Of a stretch of 64,000 nucleotides of DNA, positions 1 to 8,160 are shown in pieces. Origin of the DNA: Thiohalophilus sp. (GTDB lineage: Bacteria > Pseudomonadota > Gammaproteobacteria > UBA6429 > Thiohalophilaceae); the NCBI RefSeq assembly GCF_034522235.1, contig NZ_JAXHLN010000003.1:1054001-1118000 (forward strand), read 5' to 3'. The notes beneath the pieces are model-generated. The model was given only the letters and a program-made list of their open reading frames with translations, was not told the origin of the DNA and ran no database searches. Every line of letters begins with the position of its first letter. Positions within the stretch are counted from its first letter, which is position 1. The translations under genes and the position numbers were made by a program.

Positions 1-452
1 AGATGGCGGTGGGCTATGCCACCCTCTACGGCGACATGGCCGGCGGCTTCGATGTGCTCAAGGATGTGCCCAAGACACTGGTTTACGAACTGGCCAATTA
101 TCGCAATACCCTCTCGGCGGTGATCCCGCAACGGGTGATCGACCGTCCCCCGTCCGCGGAGCTGGCGCCGGATCAACAGGATACCGACAGCCTGCCGCCC
201 TACGAGGTGCTGGATGCGATCCTGGAAATGTATGTGGAAAAGGACATGGGACTGGAAGATATTGTCTCCCACGGTTATGACCGGGAGATCGTGCAAAAAG
301 TCATGCAGATGGTGACGCGGAACGAATATAAACGCCGTCAGGCACCACCGGGGATTCGGATCACCCAGCGCGCCTTCGGTCGCGATCGGCGTTATCCGAT
401 CACCTCCGGTTACGCCCTGCCAGATCAGGGACGAGGGACGAGGGACGAGTGA
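1..452 (+). CDS. nadE: NAD+ synthetase (glutamine-dependent), C-terminal part
   Basis: The gene enters from the left edge, so only about 150 C-terminal residues are visible; an internal Met codon lies at 3. The sequence [16 protein letters not shown] with a following DVPKT matches the synthetase domain of glutamine-dependent NadE, where the preceding KSE motif lies outside the window. The enzyme converts deamido-NAD to NAD with ATP and glutamine in the cytoplasm. The family normally ends soon after the YPI(T/N)SG-like segment, which is visible here near residue 130. The last codons, encoding GRGTRDE, lie in a 7-bp GGACGAG tandem repeat, so the tail is probably repeat-derived. The glnB neighbour fits a nitrogen/glutamine setting, but shared transcription is not shown. 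Confidence 0.9.
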   Translation, partial: MAVGYATLYGDMAGGFDVLKDVPKTLVYELANYRNTLSAVIPQRVIDRPPSAELAPDQQDTDSLPPYEVLDAILEMYVEKDMGLEDIVSHGYDREIVQKVMQMVTRNEYKRRQAPPGIRITQRAFGRDRRYPITSGYALPDQGRGTRDE

Positions 453-456
453 CGAG
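429..456 (+). repeat. GGACGAG 7-bp tandem repeat
   Basis: Three perfect GGACGAG units (429-449) are followed by one TGACGAG variant (450-456). The repeat overlaps the nadE stop codon at 450-452. The same unit recurs at 949-968 and, inverted and degenerate, at about 19624-19652. Confidence 0.85.
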
Positions 457-467
457 GAGAAGCTTTT

Positions 468-515
468 ACCACGAAGGCACGAAGACACGAAGTGTTATGA
501 TATTGTCTTCGTGGT
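468..515. repeat. ACCACGAAG inverted-repeat element
   Basis: ACCACGAAG at 468-476 is mirrored by CTTCGTGGT at 507-515. Between them are further 8-bp-period units of the type ACGAAGAC. A T-run follows at 521-527, so transcripts from nadE may terminate here. The same kind of element recurs at 980-1093 and 14221-14324. Confidence 0.75.
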
Positions 516-557
516 GAATGTTTTTTTAAGATGCAGGGTGCGTTTTGCGCACCGTAA

Positions 558-926
<369 letters not shown>

Positions 927-948
927 CGTCCTGCGGGCAGGGCCGGGT

Positions 949-968
949 TACGAGGGACGAGGGACGAG
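949..968 (+). repeat. GGACGAG tandem repeat, second copy
   Basis: Two perfect GGACGAG units lie at 955-968, preceded by a partial unit at 949-954. They sit just after glnB, as the copy at 429-456 sits at the end of nadE. Confidence 0.75.
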
Positions 969-979
969 GAAGGGCTTTT

Positions 980-1093
980 ACCACGAAGACGCGAAGGCCC
1001 GAAGATTGGAACAGGGTGACTTTGTGTGGTTACCCGCCGGGCAACACGTTCTTAAATTGATTTTTTCTCTTCGTGTCTTGGCGTCTTCGTGGT
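980..1093. repeat. ACCACGAAG inverted-repeat element between glnB and bamD
   Basis: ACCACGAAG at 980-988 is mirrored by CTTCGTGGT at 1085-1093. Degenerate units (ACGCGAAGG, CCCGAAG; CTTCGTGTCTTGGCGT) line both arms. The element fills the gap between the convergent glnB and bamD genes and could act as a bidirectional transcript end. Confidence 0.75.
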
Positions 1094-1102
1094 AAATGCT
1101 TT

Positions 1103-1873
1103 TCAGGATCTTGTTTTGGCCTGTTTCGTTTCGTGGTGATCGGGGTAGTTGAGTTCCAGCACTTCCAGCGCGTCGGCGGCGAGGTCGTTCATTTCCAGTT
1201 GCCGGTAGGCACGCACCATAATGCCCAGGGCTTCGGGGACCTGCTTGGTCTGTTGGTAATTCTCCACGATATATTTGGCGCGATTGACGGCTGCAATCAG
1301 TGCGCCGCGCCTGTAATAGTAATTGGTGACGTGCATTTCATGTTTGGCCAGGGCATTGCGCAGGGCATACATGCGCCCGATGGCGTCTTTGGCATAGCGG
1401 CTGTCGGGAAACTTCTCTACCAGTTCGGAGAAATAGCGAAACGCCTTGCGTGACGGGCGCGGATCCCGTTCGGTCATATCCTGGTTGAACCAGCGATTGA
1501 TGAAGGAAGGTTCCAGGCGAAAGCTGGCCAGGCCGCGCATATAATAAGCATAATCCACATGCGCATGGTTCGGATGCAGTTTGATAAACCGATCGGCCGA
1601 GAGGATCGCCGTCTCCGGTTCATTGTATTTATAATAAGCGTAGATTATCTCCAGCTGAGCTCGTTCGGCGTAGGGGCCGTAGGGAAAGCGCGATTCCAGC
1701 CGCTCATAAAGGTTGATAGCCTCTTCATAATTCGTATTATCCAGCGCTTCGCGGGCCGCTTCATAGAGCTCCTCCACCGACATGCCGGCAGTGGGATCGT
1801 TTGCATCCGGTGAAGACGAGCAGCCGGATAACCACAGCAGTGGCAGGATTAAAAGCAGGTATCGAACAGCCAT
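1103..1873 (-). CDS. bamD: Outer membrane assembly lipoprotein BamD
   Basis: The protein has 256 residues, close to the 245 of E. coli BamD. A lipoprotein signal ends in LWLSGC, with the lipidated Cys at residue 18. TPR helices follow, with typical motifs such as YEEAINLYERLESRFPYGPY and FIKLHPNHAHVDYAYYMRGL. BamD is the essential lipoprotein that links BamA with BamC and BamE in beta-barrel insertion. It is divergent from rluD, as in many Gammaproteobacteria, and bamC is also in this window at 31 kb. The start is supported by a full signal peptide. Confidence 0.95.
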   Translation of the reverse strand: MAVRYLLLILPLLWLSGCSSSPDANDPTAGMSVEELYEAAREALDNTNYEEAINLYERLESRFPYGPYAERAQLEIIYAYYKYNEPETAILSADRFIKLHPNHAHVDYAYYMRGLASFRLEPSFINRWFNQDMTERDPRPSRKAFRYFSELVEKFPDSRYAKDAIGRMYALRNALAKHEMHVTNYYYRRGALIAAVNRAKYIVENYQQTKQVPEALGIMVRAYRQLEMNDLAADALEVLELNYPDHHETKQAKTRS

Positions 1874-1949
1874 GATGATTCCGGATAAGGTGGCAGTGGA
1901 TTTGTAGTACGATCGGGTTCAATTGCCGATTATACCCTGAAACAGGTTA

Positions 1950-2924
1950 ATGACGACACAACGGACAGAATATCTCAGCGGCGAGGTGCCCGACAGCCTG
2001 GCCGGCCAACGACTGGATCAGGCTCTGGCCCGGCTCTTTTCCCAGTATTCCCGCTCGCGTCTGCAGCAGTGGCTCAAGCAGGGCTGCGTGCGGGTGGATG
2101 GCCGTCAGCTGCGGGGCCGGGATAAGGTCGTCGGGGGCGAGCAGGTCGAGATCGAGGCGGTACACGAGGCGCAGGGCGAGTGGCAGGCCCAGCCGATCAA
2201 GCTGGATATTGTGTATGAGGACGAGGCGCTGATCGTGCTCAACAAGCCGGCCGGGCTGGTGGTCCATCCGGCGGCCGGCAACCCCGAGGGAACCATGCTC
2301 AATGCGCTGTTGCACCACGATCCGGAGCTGGCCACGGTACCGCGCGCTGGTATCGTGCATCGGCTCGACAAGGAGACCACCGGCCTGCTGGTGGTGGCGC
2401 GCACCCTGGGGTCCCAGAAACAGCTGGTGGAACAACTCCAGGCGCGGCGTTTTTTGCGCGAGTATCAGGCCGTGGTCAACGGCGTGCTGACCGGCGGCGG
2501 CAAGGTGGACGCGCCGATTGCCCGCCATCCGACCCAGCGAAAACGCATGGCGGTGGTCCAGAACGGCAAGCCGGCCATCACCCATTATCGGGTCGCGCAG
2601 CGCTTTCGCGCCCATACCTGGCTGCGCGTGACGCTGGAAACCGGGCGGACCCACCAGATCCGGGTTCACATGGCGCACATTCACCATCCACTGGTGGGCG
2701 ACCCGACCTACGGCGGCCGCCTGCGAATTCCGAAGGGGGCGAACGAGGTGCTGGGTGAGACTTTGCGTGGCTTCAAACGCCAGGCCCTGCATGCCAGCAA
2801 GCTGGGGCTGCAGCACCCGCTCAGCGGCGAGATGATGCAGTGGGAACAGGCGTTGCCGACGGATATGGCGCAGCTGATCGACGTGCTGCAACAGGATCTG
2901 GGCGGGGCGGGGGAGCGCGAATGA
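1950..2924 (+). CDS. rluD: 23S rRNA pseudouridine synthase RluD
   Basis: This 324-residue protein has an N-terminal S4 RNA-binding domain (about residues 18-75) and a RluA-type catalytic domain. The catalytic motif HRLDKETTGLLVVA contains the nucleophilic Asp. RluD makes pseudouridines 1911, 1915 and 1917 in helix 69 of 23S rRNA and is needed for 50S maturation. Length and position (divergent from bamD, next to pgeF) match E. coli rluD. Its stop overlaps the pgeF start in ATGA, so the two are translationally coupled. Confidence 0.95.
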   Translation: MTTQRTEYLSGEVPDSLAGQRLDQALARLFSQYSRSRLQQWLKQGCVRVDGRQLRGRDKVVGGEQVEIEAVHEAQGEWQAQPIKLDIVYEDEALIVLNKPAGLVVHPAAGNPEGTMLNALLHHDPELATVPRAGIVHRLDKETTGLLVVARTLGSQKQLVEQLQARRFLREYQAVVNGVLTGGGKVDAPIARHPTQRKRMAVVQNGKPAITHYRVAQRFRAHTWLRVTLETGRTHQIRVHMAHIHHPLVGDPTYGGRLRIPKGANEVLGETLRGFKRQALHASKLGLQHPLSGEMMQWEQALPTDMAQLIDVLQQDLGGAGERE

Positions 2925-3664
2925 ATCGGGATCGGTTTATTACCCCGGACTGGGCGGCCCCGTCGACAGTGCAGGCCGGCACCAGTTGCCGTCAGGGCGG
3001 GGTGAGTGAACCGCCGTACGATTCACTGAATCCGGCATCCCACGTGGGCGACGCCCCGCAGGCCGTGGCCACTAACCGGGCCCGACTGGGATTGCCGGGT
3101 GAACCGGGCTGGTTGCAACAGGTCCACGGCACCCGGGTGGCGGTGCTGGAACACAACGGCCGGATCGGTCTGGAGGCCGATGCGGCCTATACGCGTACAC
3201 CGGGGGTGATCTGCGCGGTGCTCACCGCCGATTGCCTGCCGGTACTGCTCTGCGATCGCAATGGCCGGGAAGTCGCCGCGGTGCATGCCGGCTGGCGCGG
3301 CCTGAGCAGCGGGGTGATCGAGGCGGCACTGGATCAGTTTCAGGCCCCGGCCGATCAGATCCTGGCCTGGCTCGGTCCCGCCATCGGCCCCGGGGTCTAT
3401 GAAATCGGCGACGAGGTGCGCCGGGCCTTTGTCGGGCCCGATCCCGATAGCGACGAGGCGTTCACGCCGACCCGACCCGATCACTGGCTGATGGATATCT
3501 ACGCGCTGGCGCGGCGCCGTTTGCAGCAGCGCGGCGTCGAGCAGATCAATGGCGGCGAGTATTGCACCTTTACCGATGCCGAACGGTTCTATTCCTATCG
3601 CCGGGACGGCGTGACCGGGCGCATGGCCAGTGTCATCTGGCTGGCGCCGGATGACAGTTGCTAG
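2921..3664 (+). CDS. pgeF: Purine nucleoside phosphorylase / peptidoglycan editing factor PgeF (YfiH family)
   Basis: I chose the ATG at 2921, which overlaps the rluD stop by 4 bp and gives 247 residues, the usual YfiH length. A longer reading from 2840 would run deep into rluD. The laccase-domain motifs LTADCLPVLLCD and VHAGWRGL, with zinc-binding Cys and His, are present. Family members cleave purine nucleosides with phosphate, and in E. coli the protein prevents mis-incorporation of serine into peptidoglycan precursors. The rluD-pgeF pair is conserved in Gammaproteobacteria, which supports the assignment. Confidence 0.92.
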   Translation: MNRDRFITPDWAAPSTVQAGTSCRQGGVSEPPYDSLNPASHVGDAPQAVATNRARLGLPGEPGWLQQVHGTRVAVLEHNGRIGLEADAAYTRTPGVICAVLTADCLPVLLCDRNGREVAAVHAGWRGLSSGVIEAALDQFQAPADQILAWLGPAIGPGVYEIGDEVRRAFVGPDPDSDEAFTPTRPDHWLMDIYALARRRLQQRGVEQINGGEYCTFTDAERFYSYRRDGVTGRMASVIWLAPDDSC

Positions 3665-3698
3665 GTGCTAGTTACCAGGTGCTAGTGACTCTTCTTGC

Positions 3699-3793
3699 AG
3701 GTAGGCCGGACATAGCGAAGCGGTGTCCGGCAACCCGAAGAGTGCCCGATACCGCGGAGTTTATGCCCGAAGGGTGCTAGATCGGGCCTACCT
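3699..3793. repeat. REP-like nested palindrome
   Basis: The 323-bp gap between pgeF and the ZIP gene holds this nested element. Outer arms are AGGTAGGCC (3699-3707) and GGCCTACCT (3785-3793). An inner hairpin has GCCGGACA (3705-3712) and TGTCCGGC (3724-3731), with TAGCGAAGCGG in the loop. It resembles the GTAGG-type intergenic hairpins of other Gammaproteobacteria. A second imperfect hairpin of the type GGGAGCCGAGCC...GGCGA follows near 3848-3888. No gene is supported in this gap. Confidence 0.7.
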
Positions 3794-3987
3794 GGTCTTC
3801 AGGGCAGCTGCCAACCCGGTTCCGGCAACCCGAAAACCAGTACCCCTGTGGGAGCCGAGCCCTGTCGGCGATATAACCTCGCCGATCGTACCGCTCCAGA
3901 CAATCGGCCAGAGGGCGGGTCTCCTGCCTCCCAAACCAGCGCCACCCTGTGTATCATGCTAAAGTTTTTTGCCGACCTGGAAATCTG

Positions 3988-4767
3988 ATGTCGTTATTTA
4001 CCTGGATTTTGCTGTTCAGTCTGCTCGGCGGGGTGCTGAGTGTGCTGGCGGCCGCGCTGTTTTTGCTGATCCCCGGTTTTACCCGGGATCGGCTGCTGCC
4101 CCATTTTGTGAGCTTTGCCATCGGCGCCCTCCTGGGTGCGGCTTTTCTGGCCCTCTTGCCCCACAGCCTGGCCGGCACGGACGACTTTCATCTGCTGGGC
4201 ATGACCGTGTTGTTCGGGGTGCTGGGGTTTTTCCTGCTGGAGAAGATGGTGCTGTGGCGCCATTGCCATCACGAAGTCTGCGAGGCGCATACCCCCGAAC
4301 CGCATGCGCATGAGAACCATAACGCGGCGGGGACCCTGATCCTGATCGGCGACGGGGTGCATAATTTCGTGGACGGGGTTTTGATTGCTGCGGCCTTCAT
4401 GACCGACATTCACCTGGGTATTGTCACCGCGCTGGCGGTGGCGGCGCATGAGATCCCGCAGGAAGTCGGTGACTTCGCCGTGCTGTTGCAAAGCGGCTTC
4501 AGCAAGCGCAAGGCGTTTGTGTTTAACGTCCTGGCCAGCCTGACCACGCTGATCGGCGCCGGTCTGGCCTATTACAGCCTGGCCGATATGCAACAGGCTC
4601 TGCCCTATGTGCTGGCGATCGCCGCCTCCAGCTTTATTTATATCGCCGTGGCCGATCTGATTCCGGGCCTGCACAAGCGCGTCGAGTTCAGTCAAACCGT
4701 CCAGCAGATTGTTCTTATTTTGCTGGGGGTCGTGGTCATTTATCTGGCGCACTCAACCCTGCATTAG
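3988..4767 (+). CDS. ZIP family divalent metal transporter
   Basis: The start at 3988 begins directly with the first membrane segment and gives 259 residues; an upstream in-frame ATG at 3949 would add 13 residues without a membrane role. Eight membrane segments are likely. The ZIP signature is clear: HNFVDGVLIAAAF in TM4 and AAHEIPQEVGDFAVL in TM5 carry the His, Asp and Glu metal ligands. A His-rich loop (HCHHEVCEAHTPEPHAHENH) lies between TM3 and TM4, as usual. It probably imports zinc or a similar divalent ion across the inner membrane. The gene converges on the usp gene with only 8 bp between stops. Confidence 0.88.
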   Translation: MSLFTWILLFSLLGGVLSVLAAALFLLIPGFTRDRLLPHFVSFAIGALLGAAFLALLPHSLAGTDDFHLLGMTVLFGVLGFFLLEKMVLWRHCHHEVCEAHTPEPHAHENHNAAGTLILIGDGVHNFVDGVLIAAAFMTDIHLGIVTALAVAAHEIPQEVGDFAVLLQSGFSKRKAFVFNVLASLTTLIGAGLAYYSLADMQQALPYVLAIAASSFIYIAVADLIPGLHKRVEFSQTVQQIVLILLGVVVIYLAHSTLH

Positions 4768-4775
4768 CGCGTTTC

Positions 4776-5618
4776 TCAACGCAGCAACAACACCGGCACG
4801 GCGGCGTTGCGCACCACGCTGGTGGTGGTGCTGCCGACCAGGAACCGGCGAATCACCGAGTGGCCCCAGGCGCCCATGATCAGCATGTCGATGTCATTGG
4901 CCGCGCGGTAGTCACATAACACCCGCTCAACATCCCCGCTGATGATCGTGGCCGGGGCATCGAAGCCGGCCTGTTCGAGTGTGTTTCGCGCCCAGTCTAA
5001 TTGCTCGCGATGGGTCCTGGTGTCATTGCCGGCCATCACCAGGTGGCAGGGAATCCCTTTAAATAGCGGACTGCTGGCGACCATCTCGACGCCCTTGCGG
5101 GTGGTCTCGCTGCCGTCGAAGGCGAGCATGACTTTGCGTGGCGCGCTGAAGGTTTCAGTGGTGACCAGGATCGGGCAGTGCAGGCTGCGCACCACGCTTT
5201 CCACGCGGCTGCCGACGTGGGGTTTGAGCTTCTCGTCGTGTTTGCCCAGCACCAGCAGGCGGGTGTCCTGTTCGATGGCCAGCAGCGAATCGATCAGGCT
5301 GCCGTGGCGCTGATGGGTGATCGGTTCGCTGACGCCGTCCTCCAGCGCGCGCTGTTTGGCGGACTCGAGCATCAGCCGGCCCTGTTCCATGGCCAGCTTG
5401 CCGCGCTTTTCATCCAGCTCCGCCAGTTCCTGAAGCAGGGTTTCGCGACTGCCCAGGCCGATGTTGCCGCTCAGGTCGGTTTGTGCCGGGTATTCCGACT
5501 TGTCCAGTACATGCAGCAGGACCAGCGGGGCATCCAGTTGCAGGCTGGCCCAGGCGGCGCAGTCGCTGACCGCGGTGGAGACCGCGGTACCGTCGATACA
5601 GGCAATGACATTGGGCAT
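4776..5618 (-). CDS. Tandem universal stress protein (UspA family)
   Basis: The 280-residue protein is two fused Usp domains (about 1-145 and 155-280). The second domain ends with the ATP-binding pattern MGAWGHSVIRRFLVGSTTT, a G-x2-G-x9-G(S/T) motif. The first domain has a degenerate version (LGKHDEKLKPHVGSRVES). Tandem Usp proteins usually bind ATP and respond to stress or energy limitation. The gene lies 13 bp after the SulP permease gene on the same strand, so the two probably form an operon, and the Usp may modulate the permease. Confidence 0.9.
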   Translation of the reverse strand: MPNVIACIDGTAVSTAVSDCAAWASLQLDAPLVLLHVLDKSEYPAQTDLSGNIGLGSRETLLQELAELDEKRGKLAMEQGRLMLESAKQRALEDGVSEPITHQRHGSLIDSLLAIEQDTRLLVLGKHDEKLKPHVGSRVESVVRSLHCPILVTTETFSAPRKVMLAFDGSETTRKGVEMVASSPLFKGIPCHLVMAGNDTRTHREQLDWARNTLEQAGFDAPATIISGDVERVLCDYRAANDIDMLIMGAWGHSVIRRFLVGSTTTSVVRNAAVPVLLLR

Positions 5619-5631
5619 AAGGCGTATCCTG

Positions 5632-7122
5632 TCAGTGGGCCATCAATTTGTCGACGGCGTCGGGTTTGTCATGGACCGCGAAGCGATCCACGATGGTGGC
5701 GCTGGCCTCGTTGAGGCCAATCACTTCCACCTCGGTGCCTTCGCGGCGGAACTTGAGCACGACCTTGTCCAGCGCCGCCACGGCGGTGATATCCCAGAAG
5801 TGGGCCTGGCAGAGATCGATGACCACTTTATTCAGCGCTTCCTTGAAATCGAAGGACTCCACAAATTTGTCCGCCGAGGCGAAAAAGACCTGTCCTACCA
5901 CCCGGTAGGTGCGGGTCGCGTTTTGCTCATCCCGTTCCGAAACCACGTACTTGTACTGGCCCACCTTGTTGGCGAAAAACAGCGCGCCCAGCAGTACGCC
6001 GACGAATACACCATACGCCAGGTTGTGGGTCGCGACCACGACGATGACCGTGACAACCATAACAATGTTGGTACTCATCGGGTGTTTTTTCAGGTTGCGG
6101 ATCGACTCCCAGCTGAAGGTGCCGATGGCAACCATGATCATCACCGCCACCAGCGCGGCCATGGGGATCTGTGCCACCCACTGGCCGAGAAACACGACCA
6201 TCAGCAACAGGTATACCCCGGCCATCAGGGTGGAGAGCCGGGTGCGGCCGCCGGATTTGATGTTGATCACCGACTGGCCGATCATCGCGCAACCGGCCAT
6301 GCCGCCCAGCAGGCCGGCGCCGATATTGGCAATGCCCTGGCCCTTGCATTCGCGGTTCTTGTCGCTGGTTGTGTCGGTCAGATCGTCGACGATGGTGGCA
6401 GTCATCAGTGACTCCAGCAGGCCGACCACGGCCAGCGAGATCGAGTAGGGCAGAACGATCCATAGCGTTTCGAGATTGAGCGGCAGGTCGGGCCACAGGA
6501 AGACCGGCAGGGTGTCGGGCAACTCGCCCATGCTGCCGACGTTGCGAATATCCAGATCCAGCCAGATGGCCAGCGCGGTCAGCACCACGATGGTCACCAG
6601 CGGCGAGGGGATGGATTTGGTGAGATAGGGAAACAGGTAGATGATCGCCAGTCCGCCGGCGGTCATGGCGTAGACATGCCAGGTCACCCCGGCGGTGGCC
6701 GGGTTCAGCTCCGGCAACTGGGCCAAAAAGATCAGAATCGCCAGCGCGTTGACGAAACCGGTCACCACCGAGCGCGAGACAAAACGCATCAGCGAGCCCA
6801 GCTTGAGATAGCCGGCGCCAATCTGCAGCACGCCGGTCAGCAGGGTGGCGGCCAGCAGGTATTCCAGCCCGTGTTGACTGACCAGGGTCACCATCAGCAG
6901 CGCCATGGCCCCGGTGGCGCCGGAGATCATGCCGGTACGACCCCCGGTAAAGGCGATGACCACGGCAATACAGAACGAGGCATAGAGGCCGACCTTGGGA
7001 TCGACTCCGGCGATGACGGAAAAGGCAATGGCCTCGGGAATCAGCGCCAGGGCCACCACGATGCCGGCGAGCAGATCGCCACGCGGGTTGCTGAGCCAGT
7101 TGGTTTTCAGGGTCTGGTACAT
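5632..7122 (-). CDS. SulP family anion permease with STAS domain
   Basis: This is a 496-residue SulP (SLC26-type) transporter. The N-terminal signature [20 protein letters not shown] and a long series of membrane segments are followed by a C-terminal STAS domain from about residue 395. SulP proteins carry sulfate, bicarbonate, chloride or other anions, often with Na+ or H+. The length and compact STAS resemble bicarbonate-type (BicA-like) members, which would suit an autotroph, but the substrate cannot be read from sequence. The downstream usp gene follows after 13 bp and is probably co-transcribed. Confidence 0.88.
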   Translation of the reverse strand: MYQTLKTNWLSNPRGDLLAGIVVALALIPEAIAFSVIAGVDPKVGLYASFCIAVVIAFTGGRTGMISGATGAMALLMVTLVSQHGLEYLLAATLLTGVLQIGAGYLKLGSLMRFVSRSVVTGFVNALAILIFLAQLPELNPATAGVTWHVYAMTAGGLAIIYLFPYLTKSIPSPLVTIVVLTALAIWLDLDIRNVGSMGELPDTLPVFLWPDLPLNLETLWIVLPYSISLAVVGLLESLMTATIVDDLTDTTSDKNRECKGQGIANIGAGLLGGMAGCAMIGQSVINIKSGGRTRLSTLMAGVYLLLMVVFLGQWVAQIPMAALVAVMIMVAIGTFSWESIRNLKKHPMSTNIVMVVTVIVVVATHNLAYGVFVGVLLGALFFANKVGQYKYVVSERDEQNATRTYRVVGQVFFASADKFVESFDFKEALNKVVIDLCQAHFWDITAVAALDKVVLKFRREGTEVEVIGLNEASATIVDRFAVHDKPDAVDKLMAH

Positions 7123-7381
7123 GTTGTCGGTATTCCGGTTCGCAATTGTCGTGCGCCACGCGCAGGCACAGGCCGGCGCAACACAGCCGCCAGTGGCGGC
7201 AACGACTTGATCAAGTCAGGAGAATGAAAGCATTGGCGGGCACGGCCGGTGCGCAATACCGGACAGAAAGTCGGTAGTTGCGTGAGGGGTGCGGGGGCAA
7301 ACGCGGCGCGTACTATAGCACAAAACGCGGGGCGAGGCACGGCGGGTGTGCTGCCGACCGATTAAGGCGTATCATCCTCCT

Positions 7382-7735
7382 ATGAGCCTGACAGATACCG
7401 AACTCGAACAACTGCGCACTGCCCTGCTGGCACAGCGGGCCGCGCTGGATGAAAGCCGCGCTGCCAATACCGAGGCCAGCGCCACCGTCGAGCTGGATCA
7501 GACCCGCGTCGGCCGCCTGTCGCGCATGGACGCCCTGCAGGGGCAGGCCATGTCCCGGGCCGCCGGCCAGCGGCGTCAGCAGATGCTGGTGCGAATTGAA
7601 TCGGCACTGCGGCGCATGGACGCGGGCGACTACGGCTACTGTCTGCGCTGCGAAGAAGAAATTGCCCCCGCCCGCCTGCATGCCGATCCGGCCGCCACCC
7701 TCTGCATCCGCTGCGCCAGCGCCAGCGAACAATGA
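7382..7735 (+). CDS. TraR/DksA family zinc-finger protein
   Basis: The start at 7382 gives 117 residues; an upstream in-frame ATG at 7346 has no better ribosome site. The N-terminal half is a charged helix (TDTELEQLRTALLAQ), and the C-terminal half has a four-Cys zinc finger, CLRC...CIRC, within the DYGYCLRCEEEI motif typical of this family. It is shorter than DksA (151 residues) and lacks the full coiled coil, so it is more like the small DksA-like or YbiI/TraR proteins. Such proteins may bind RNA polymerase through the secondary channel. It stands alone, divergent from the sulP gene. Confidence 0.85.
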   Translation: MSLTDTELEQLRTALLAQRAALDESRAANTEASATVELDQTRVGRLSRMDALQGQAMSRAAGQRRQQMLVRIESALRRMDAGDYGYCLRCEEEIAPARLHADPAATLCIRCASASEQ

Positions 7736-7750
7736 TTTGCAAGGCGGTAA

Positions 7751-7871
7751 TAAAACGCAGAGTTCGGAAGGCAATTTTGAGTTTTTAATGCTGAATTTTG
7801 AATGCAATGCCCGTTTACGATTCAACATTTCAAACTCAGCATTCAAAATTAGCGTCTCTCTCCGCGTTTAT
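7751..7871. repeat. Composite intergenic hairpin, copy A
   Basis: This element lies in the 425-bp gap before clpB. Outer arms are of the type AAACGCAGAG and CTCTCCGCGTTTAT. Inner arms are AT-rich (AATTTTGAGTTTTTAATGC...; GCATTCAAAATT). The same two-layer design occurs at 26521-26693 and 35806-35957. No gene is supported here. Confidence 0.7.
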
Positions 7872-7880
7872 TCGCCGGCT

Positions 7881-8020
7881 AAATAAGTGTTCCGAATACC
7901 CATCCAGAGAGATTGCTTCGTCACGTTGTTCCTCGCAATGACACTATTATTTTCGGTCATTGCGAGCGAAGCGAAGCAATCTCTTGAACAAAGTGATCGG
8001 GTATTCGGAATACTTAATTT
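7881..8020. mobile_element. 140-bp MITE-like element, copy 1
   Basis: The element begins AAATAAGTGTTCCGAATACC and ends with the near-perfect inverse of that sequence (GTATTCGGAATACTTAATTT). An inner palindrome joins GATTGCTTCGTCACG...CTCGCAATGAC to GTCATTGCGAGCGAAGCGAAGCAATC. A second copy of exactly the same length lies at 28358-28497. There is no coding capacity. It looks like a non-autonomous element or large REP-type repeat. Confidence 0.85.
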
Positions 8021-8087
8021 ACACGGGCAGGACAGTGGCCTTGAGCCTGATCGGGTCTATCGTTGAGGACCTGTTTTGCCGTTGAGC

Positions 8088-8115
8088 CTTGAATCCCCCG
8101 CAACCGGCCCTATTT
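8088..8115 (+). promoter_or_regulatory. Heat-shock (sigma-32 type) promoter for clpB
   Basis: A -35 element CTTGAA (8088-8093, preceded by GC) is separated by 14 bp from a -10 element CCCTATTT (8108-8115). This fits the RpoH consensus CTTGAA-N13-17-CCCCATnT. It lies about 45 bp before the clpB start, and clpB is a classic RpoH target. Confidence 0.75.
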
Positions 8116-8160
8116 TTGTTGGAGTATCTGAAATTTTATCCGTACAGGGGAAAACGACTC

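Noticed and set aside
3723..3962. A 79-residue frame between pgeF and the ZIP gene
   Set aside because: It lies over REP-like hairpins and has no ribosome site.
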